A stretch of 64,000 bases of DNA from Bosea sp. RAC05 (GTDB taxonomy: Bacteria > Pseudomonadota > Alphaproteobacteria > Rhizobiales > Beijerinckiaceae). Position numbers and translations under genes: made by a program. The notes below the pieces were generated by a model. It was not told where the DNA came from. It ran no database searches and saw only the letters and a list, made by a program, of their open reading frames with translations. Every line of letters begins with the position of its first letter. The first letter of the stretch is position 1. The stretch is taken from the NCBI RefSeq assembly GCF_001713455.1, contig NZ_CP016463.1, forward strand, positions 558,001-622,000. The letters are read 5' to 3'. Below are positions 59,548 through 64,000 of this stretch, piece by piece.

Positions 59548-60288
59548 ATGACGGGGGCAATCCGGCTTTATCGTTCCCCAGTCGCCCTGTTGGAGCAACT
59601 GGCAGGCCAGGATTTGGCAGCTGTCGGAATCATCGAGCGCGAGGACTGTTCGCTCATTGCGGCGCTGACCCCGTTCGGTCCATCTGTCCGCGAGTACCGC
59701 TCCTGTAGCGCGATCGCGGCAGCGGCCCAGTCGCTTGATGCCGGAGCTCCCTTCGTCGGCCTCTCCATGCTCGAATGGCCCGACGAGAGCGATACTGGTG
59801 AATGGTCAGCGCCGGTTGTTCGTATGCTCGATCGCCCCAGGGACGGCACCGACCTTCTGAGAGTTCTCCAGAAGTTCAGGTGCCAGAGCCGGTCGGACGT
59901 GATCAGTCGTAATCTCGGCGGATCCGCGACTGGGCGCGTGTTTGCTCGTGCGCCGGTCGAGTCGAGGCCATTCTCCCTGGGGGACATCCTTTTGCCCGTC
60001 ACGACCAGACTGCAGAAGGGCGGTCATGTCGTTCGCTGGATATCGGAGGGGCGTGAGGCCGGCGTCCATATCGTCATCGACAGGCCATTGACCGACGGCG
60101 AGAAGGCTATGCTGAACAGAACCCGCGGCGTCGTGCGGGATTTCGTGCACTTTGATCGCGACCCTTCCCAGTCCGATCAGCGCTTCCAGATGCTCACGAT
60201 CGAAGTGGGCTCCGAGTTCATGAGCGCCTTTCCTGACGGGCGACTGGTCAAGGCCGATATGATGCCTGCCGATCTGATGGTGGCCTGA
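59548..60288 (+). CDS. unknown soluble protein
   Basis: A 246-residue protein from ATG 59548. Alternating strands and helices (LYRSPVALLEQLAGQDLAAVGIIEREDCSLIAAL...HVVRWISEGREAGVHIVIDRPLTDGEKAML). It is probably co-transcribed with the preceding gene. Convergent with the DUF6283-like gene. No family recognised. Confidence 0.6.
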   Translation: MTGAIRLYRSPVALLEQLAGQDLAAVGIIEREDCSLIAALTPFGPSVREYRSCSAIAAAAQSLDAGAPFVGLSMLEWPDESDTGEWSAPVVRMLDRPRDGTDLLRVLQKFRCQSRSDVISRNLGGSATGRVFARAPVESRPFSLGDILLPVTTRLQKGGHVVRWISEGREAGVHIVIDRPLTDGEKAMLNRTRGVVRDFVHFDRDPSQSDQRFQMLTIEVGSEFMSAFPDGRLVKADMMPADLMVA

Positions 60289-60293
60289 TCCGC

Positions 60294-60725
60294 CTACGCG
60301 CCCTGCTGGCGTCGGTAAGGCCTGGACAGGAAATCGAGTTCGTCGCCACCGCGGCACGGCGCAATGGCCGGATCGTCCGGGTGGACGCCGTTGGCTATCG
60401 CCATGCTACGATAGCCCGCATACAGCTCCAGCCCACCTGAATGGACCTCGTCGGGGTCAAACCGATCCGCTGCGATCGCGAGGCGGACCGACAGGTTGTG
60501 GTCGGCACCACGAAGCAGGAAGCCGGCACAGGTCGTCGGCTTTCGCGCTCCGCTGACATGACAGGCAAATGTGCTGTCGGCCATGTCATAGGCTGTTTTC
60601 GCGGAGTAACGGAACGCCTCGGCGGGAAACGCCCCGGCCGGAATATCAGATCGCCAGGGGCATTCCCTGCACGGCGTCCGACGGAATGATGTCCGATCAC
60701 TGACCTCCGTGGTCAGCGAAAGCAC
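60294..60725 (-). CDS. DUF6283-like Cys-rich protein
   Basis: About 143 residues from a GTG at 60725; the frame stays open to 60926 but that extension looks non-coding. Motifs: TPCRECPWRSD, then FACHVSGARKPTTCAGFLLRG and later LYAGYRSMAIANGVHPDDP. The CxxCPWR, FACH and CAGF blocks match a small family best known from actinophages and plasmids (DUF6283). The four Cys/His groups probably bind a metal or an iron-sulfur cluster. Function unknown. Confidence 0.68.
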   Translation of the reverse strand: MLSLTTEVSDRTSFRRTPCRECPWRSDIPAGAFPAEAFRYSAKTAYDMADSTFACHVSGARKPTTCAGFLLRGADHNLSVRLAIAADRFDPDEVHSGGLELYAGYRSMAIANGVHPDDPAIAPCRGGDELDFLSRPYRRQQGA

Positions 60726-61039
60726 CTGATGGTTCGCGTCAGCCTGATGGACCGCCTTGATCGTCGTCTTCCTGCGCGGCAACGCTCTCTCTCCAAGATC
60801 ACAGGTCCGCCAGCCGGTCAGGCGCCGTCCCCATTCCAAAGCATCATCACCAGCAGCACCCAAGAGGCAATGCCCGCGAGGGTTGAAAACTCTCGAAGAC
60901 GTGGATGAACAGGCTGATCGGCGCAAGCATCCGATGACCTATCGGCATTGTCGCTGATTGGTCACGGTCGAAAAGACAGGATCCAAACAGCTCCATCCGG
61001 GTTGATCGAAATTGAAATCGCCTGTTAAGATTTCATCAA
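60726..61039. other. 314-base gap between the DUF6283-like and RpfF-like genes
   Basis: No convincing gene. The left part is the possible upstream extension of the minus-strand DUF6283-like frame. The right part (about 60940-61039) is a promoter-like region with GAAATCGCCTGTT and leads to the motif copy at 61040. Confidence 0.4.
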
Positions 61040-61048
61040 CCATTCCTT
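61040..61048 (+). promoter_or_regulatory. CCATTCCTT motif for the RpfF-like gene
   Basis: One mismatch copy only 12 bases before the ATG at 61061, with the ribosome site AAGGAG overlapping its end. This close spacing means the motif is at or near the transcription start, if a promoter. Confidence 0.5.
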
Positions 61049-61060
61049 CAAGGAGCAACG

Positions 61061-61807
61061 ATGGACCTCGCCCCGGCACTGGAACACACGCAATTCAGTC
61101 CTTCCGCCCTGGAGGCTGCGCGCTTTCCTTCGCTTGCGACGACAAAGACTGCGATCGAATCGGTCTTCGCGGCGGGTGCACTGCGAATCCACAAACGGAG
61201 CGCCGGCTTCGATGATCGTGACGTGGCTGCCGCCATCGATATCGTCGAGCGCGCAGAAGGCTGGGTGGACGATGGCTCGCTCAAGTATCTCGTGCTGGAC
61301 TTCGATCACGCCTCGCGGCCAGTTCACGGCCCCCAACCGCGGCCAGCTCCGATCAAGGGAGCCAACTTCGCCGTTCTGCTCCACGCCTACGCCAACCTGG
61401 TCGTGCGGGTGCCGGTGATTTCCGTGGCTGTTGCGCGTACCCGGATCGCGGGTTCGGATCTGGAGATGGCGCTATCGAGCAATGTGATCTTCGCCGAGGA
61501 GGATGCGAGCTTCGTTCTGCCACGGCGCGGCCATGGCGACGGGAACGTCTTCTCGTTCCTCGACAGCAAGCTCGGCCCCAAGTTCGGCCCCGGCGCGTTC
61601 GATGGCGGAGTGACGTTGACGGCTCACCAGATGCGCGAGCTCCGGCTGGTCCGAGACGTGTTCCCGCCTGGCGAGGTGGCGCCAGGCGTCGACAAATGGA
61701 TGGCGCAGACTGTGCGGCGCCACAACGCTGCGTATCTCGTCTATCGTGCCCAGCGCGTCGTCGCCCCGGTGCGGTGGAGCGAAGTCACGGAGATCGCGGG
61801 CACCTGA
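61061..61807 (+). CDS. RpfF-like crotonase-fold protein with altered active site
   Basis: A 248-residue protein with AAGGAG five bases from its ATG. The order LKYLVLDFDH, FAVLLHAYANLVVRVPVISVAVA, AGSDLEMALSSNVIFAEEDASFVLP and FSFLDSKLG follows RpfF, the enzyme making the diffusible signal factor (DSF) fatty acid. RpfF uses two glutamates; the first seems kept (E135 in LEMALS, for FEAALS), but the second (LPE) is LPR here (R155), and the GGG before FEAALS is replaced. It may thus be inactive as a synthase or bind a ligand. A convergent PAS-GGDEF-EAL gene follows, as with RpfF/RpfR in Burkholderia. Confidence 0.7.
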   Translation: MDLAPALEHTQFSPSALEAARFPSLATTKTAIESVFAAGALRIHKRSAGFDDRDVAAAIDIVERAEGWVDDGSLKYLVLDFDHASRPVHGPQPRPAPIKGANFAVLLHAYANLVVRVPVISVAVARTRIAGSDLEMALSSNVIFAEEDASFVLPRRGHGDGNVFSFLDSKLGPKFGPGAFDGGVTLTAHQMRELRLVRDVFPPGEVAPGVDKWMAQTVRRHNAAYLVYRAQRVVAPVRWSEVTEIAGT

Positions 61808-61828
61808 CATGGCAGGCGCGCGCCTCCT

Positions 61829-64000
61829 TCAGGCGGCGCGCAGGCTGGTTCGGGCCGGCTCTGGGAACGCCTTTGCCATGAGGGGCTGAACGTCCGCCAC
61901 CGGCAGAGGGCGGCTGAACAGATATCCCTGGACTTCTGCGACGCCCAGCTGCCTGAGGACGTCGAGCTGAACGGTCGTCTCGACACCCTCGGCCACCACG
62001 CTTTTGCCGAGGTCGCGAGCAAGGCCGGTGATGGCCTTGACGATGGACAGCGCCTGGGGGTTCTGGCCGAGCTCGTCGATGAAGCTCTTGTCGATCTTGA
62101 GCTTGTGAAACGGGATCCGGTTGATGCGAGCCAGTGACGAGTAGCCCGTACCGAAGTCGTCGATGGCCAGCCTCACGCCGATGGCGCACAGGTTCTCGAT
62201 AGCTTCGCGCGTCGCTGCGGTGTCGCTCATCATCAGCGACTCGGTGATCTCGACCTCCAGCCGCTCGGGAGACAGGCCGGACTTGCGTAGGGCACCCACG
62301 ACTTCCTCGATGACGGTTCCCCGGCGAAACTGAATTGGCGACAGGTTGACCGCGACGCGAACATCGCCCGGCCAAGTGGCTGCGTCCATGCAGGCGCGAT
62401 TGATCACCCAGGTACCGAGTTCCACGATCATGCCGGTCTCTTCCGCAACGGGGATAAAGACCGCCGGCGAGATCATTCCCTTCGTCGGGTGACGCCACCG
62501 CAGCAGGGCCTCGCATGAGGCGATCTTGCGCGTCGTGCCGTCGACGATGGGCTGATAGTGGAGCTCGAAGGCGTTGTTGGCCAGAGCCTCGCGCAGATCC
62601 ATCTCGATCTCCCTGCGCTTCTGAGCCTCGCTGTCCATGCGGGCTTCGAAGCGCATGAACTGGCCCCGGCCGTTGGCCTTGGAATGATAGAGCGCCATAT
62701 CGGCGTTCTTGATCAGGTCGTCTGCGTTGACGCCGTCTTCAGGCGAAGTGGCGAGACCCACACTCGCGCCAATGACGAGGTGATGACCGTCGATGTCGTA
62801 GGGGTCGCTGACGGCCGCAATCAGACGGCGAGCCAGCAGCTCGGGCTGCCCGTTGGGAGAAGACTGCAGCACGACAAACTCGTCACCTCCGAAACGGGCC
62901 ACGATATCCTCGCCGCGCGTGACGTCCTCGAGGCGCCTGGAGACCTCGATCAGGAGCTTGTCGCCCATCGGGTGTCCGAGGGAGTCGTTGACCTCCTTGA
63001 AGTTGTCGAGATCGATGTAGATCACGGACAGCTTCGTCGCATTCCGACGAGACCGTGCCAGGATCTCCTGCATCTTCTCGCGGAACTGGAAACGGTTGGG
63101 CAGTCCGGTCAGCATGTCGAAATGCGCCATATGCTGGACTTCGCGCTCGGCAGCGCGGCGCTGGGTGATGTCGTCGATCACGACGACGGCGCCACCCTCG
63201 TGCCGGCGGCTGACCTTGAGCTCGAACACCTGCCCACCAGCGGCCGCAAGCTCGATAGGCACGGTGCGCGAGCCATCGATGGCTTCGCTGAGGTCGAAGC
63301 CGAACGACCGAAGCGCCTTGCCGGTCAGACCGACTTCCGCACCGACCTGGGATACGAAACGGGCAAGGCTGTCGCCCGTCCGGAGATCGGCGTTCGGGAA
63401 GAAGTTGAACAGGCAGGTGTTGATCACCGACAGGTTGCCGTGGGCATCGACCATGCACAGGCCGCCGCTCATCGTATTGAGAGCGTCGTCGAAGCGCGTG
63501 CGCTCGGCCTTGTAGGCGATGGCGAGCCGATGATTGATGGCCGTCTGCACCAGCGCCTCGCGCAGCGAGCGGTAAAGCGTGCGCGTCGTCGAGGAGATTG
63601 AGCCGAAGAACAGCAGGATCATGACGGATATACCGTACATGTAGCCGTCGCCGGTCCCCAGGAGGGCCACAGCAAGCGGTCCGCAGCAAAGCAGGACCTG
63701 ACCTGAAACGATGAGCGGACGCGCCGAGTTGCGCCCGGCGATTGCGCCAGCGCAGCCGACGACAACGATCGCCCCGTAAAACAGCGTCGTGAGATCCGCG
63801 CCTTCATAGACGCCGAGCGCAGCGATCATGCCCAGCGAGATCATGAACGACCACGCGCCCAGGGCGTAGAGCGCCTCCCACTTGGCGGTTTCCTTCAGCT
63901 TCGGCGCCTTGACGGGACGGGACCTGTAAAGAAACAGGATTGCCGTCCTGAAGGCGCACGACGCCATGATCGCGATCGTGGACCACAGGAAGATTGCCAT
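61829..64000 (-). CDS. membrane PAS-GGDEF-EAL protein (c-di-GMP turnover), N terminus at window edge
   Basis: At least 723 residues; the ATG falls on the last base of the window, so the true start may lie beyond. About five membrane segments (LFYGAIVVVGCAGAIAG, GYMYGISVMILLFFGSI) precede a PAS-like region (MSGGLCMVDAHGNLSVIN), then GGDEF with intact ARFGGDEFVV and an upstream RGED inhibitory-site motif, and EAL with CEALLRWRHP, NLSPIQF, EVEITESL, AIDDFGTGYSSL and AEGVET. Both catalytic signatures look intact, so it may make and degrade c-di-GMP. It converges on the RpfF-like gene. Confidence 0.93.
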   Translation of the reverse strand: MAIFLWSTIAIMASCAFRTAILFLYRSRPVKAPKLKETAKWEALYALGAWSFMISLGMIAALGVYEGADLTTLFYGAIVVVGCAGAIAGRNSARPLIVSGQVLLCCGPLAVALLGTGDGYMYGISVMILLFFGSISSTTRTLYRSLREALVQTAINHRLAIAYKAERTRFDDALNTMSGGLCMVDAHGNLSVINTCLFNFFPNADLRTGDSLARFVSQVGAEVGLTGKALRSFGFDLSEAIDGSRTVPIELAAAGGQVFELKVSRRHEGGAVVVIDDITQRRAAEREVQHMAHFDMLTGLPNRFQFREKMQEILARSRRNATKLSVIYIDLDNFKEVNDSLGHPMGDKLLIEVSRRLEDVTRGEDIVARFGGDEFVVLQSSPNGQPELLARRLIAAVSDPYDIDGHHLVIGASVGLATSPEDGVNADDLIKNADMALYHSKANGRGQFMRFEARMDSEAQKRREIEMDLREALANNAFELHYQPIVDGTTRKIASCEALLRWRHPTKGMISPAVFIPVAEETGMIVELGTWVINRACMDAATWPGDVRVAVNLSPIQFRRGTVIEEVVGALRKSGLSPERLEVEITESLMMSDTAATREAIENLCAIGVRLAIDDFGTGYSSLARINRIPFHKLKIDKSFIDELGQNPQALSIVKAITGLARDLGKSVVAEGVETTVQLDVLRQLGVAEVQGYLFSRPLPVADVQPLMAKAFPEPARTSLRAA

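Noticed and set aside
62558..63601. 347-residue open frame opposite the GGDEF-EAL gene
   Set aside because: Antisense to intact GGDEF and EAL motifs; composition is that of a shadow frame.
1..64000. Prophage or jumbo phage interpretation
   Set aside because: No capsid, portal, terminase, tail or lysis gene is visible, while conjugation/secretion genes are; the possibility that they lie outside the window cannot be excluded.

Overview
This window is a GC-rich, densely packed, bidirectionally transcribed stretch with many 1-4 base ATGA/GTGA gene overlaps. It looks like part of a large plasmid, chromid or integrative element of an alphaproteobacterium, probably Hyphomicrobiales (Rhizobiales). 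The lineage is suggested by a GcrA homologue (a regulator family of alphaproteobacteria), a double-domain dCTP deaminase and an alphaproteobacterial-style RNase J. The accessory-replicon reading rests on Dot/Icm-type (type IVB) secretion/conjugation components (a DotB-like ATPase, IcmC/DotE-like and IcmD/DotP-like membrane proteins, a DotI/IcmL-like protein), four DNA methyltransferases without visible nucleases, an AbiE-like toxin-antitoxin pair, second copies of normally chromosomal genes (adk, ndk, smc, scpB, gcrA) and a very high fraction of unrecognisable genes. No tRNA, rRNA, IS element, CRISPR array or structural phage gene was seen.

Layout. 1-7.6 kb: UvrD-like helicase (cut by the window edge), RusA-like resolvase, DnaQ-like exonuclease, two coiled-coil proteins, DotB-like ATPase, HD-GYP protein. 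7.6-10.4 kb: small unknowns, a low-affinity-iron-permease-like membrane protein and a Dcm methyltransferase. 10.5-15.9 kb: unknown gene followed by members 1 and 2 of a new paralogous family, a membrane-anchored unknown, ndk, and family member 3. 16-20.4 kb: AbiE-like pair, P-loop kinase, unknowns, Dam-like methyltransferase. 20.5-26.1 kb: adk and a five-gene minus-strand operon holding family members 7, 6, 5 and 4. 26.2-31.1 kb: RNase J, DUF262 protein, second Dcm, TrpF-like protein, GcrA. 31.2-36.2 kb: large unknown, small unknowns, family members 8 and 9 and a clear terminator. 36.2-42.2 kb: unknowns, ATP-grasp protein, DNA methyltransferase, dCTP deaminase. 42.4-48.9 kb: DsbA-like protein, SMC, a DnaA-like protein lacking the AAA+ domain, unknowns. 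48.9-54.2 kb: Dot/Icm membrane genes and ScpB. 54.2-64 kb: secreted and membrane unknowns, a DUF6283-like protein, an RpfF-like crotonase-fold protein and a convergent PAS-GGDEF-EAL protein cut by the window end.

The most striking unexplained content is (i) nine diverged paralogues of about 320-373 residues with a shared three-part signature: an N-terminal R-rich/RD-PV/APVAL block, a central IDGxL near residue 140-170, and a C-terminal acidic-then-hydrophobic tail of the form DxDLxxLxxL; (ii) a recurrent 9-base motif close to TCAATCCTT / TCATTCCTT placed in the sense direction just ahead of at least 18-21 genes or operons, which looks like a replicon-specific promoter element; (iii) a long inverted repeat shared by family member 3 and the AbiE-like operon; (iv) a set of chromosome-maintenance genes (smc, scpB, DnaA domain I+IV protein, gcrA) on an apparent accessory replicon; and (v) an RpfF-like/PAS-GGDEF-EAL pair that, with the HD-GYP protein, suggests diffusible-signal/c-di-GMP control.

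All functional calls come from reading motifs by eye; no database search was possible. Start codons were chosen from Shine-Dalgarno spacing, overlaps and family lengths where these were informative, and are flagged where they were not.
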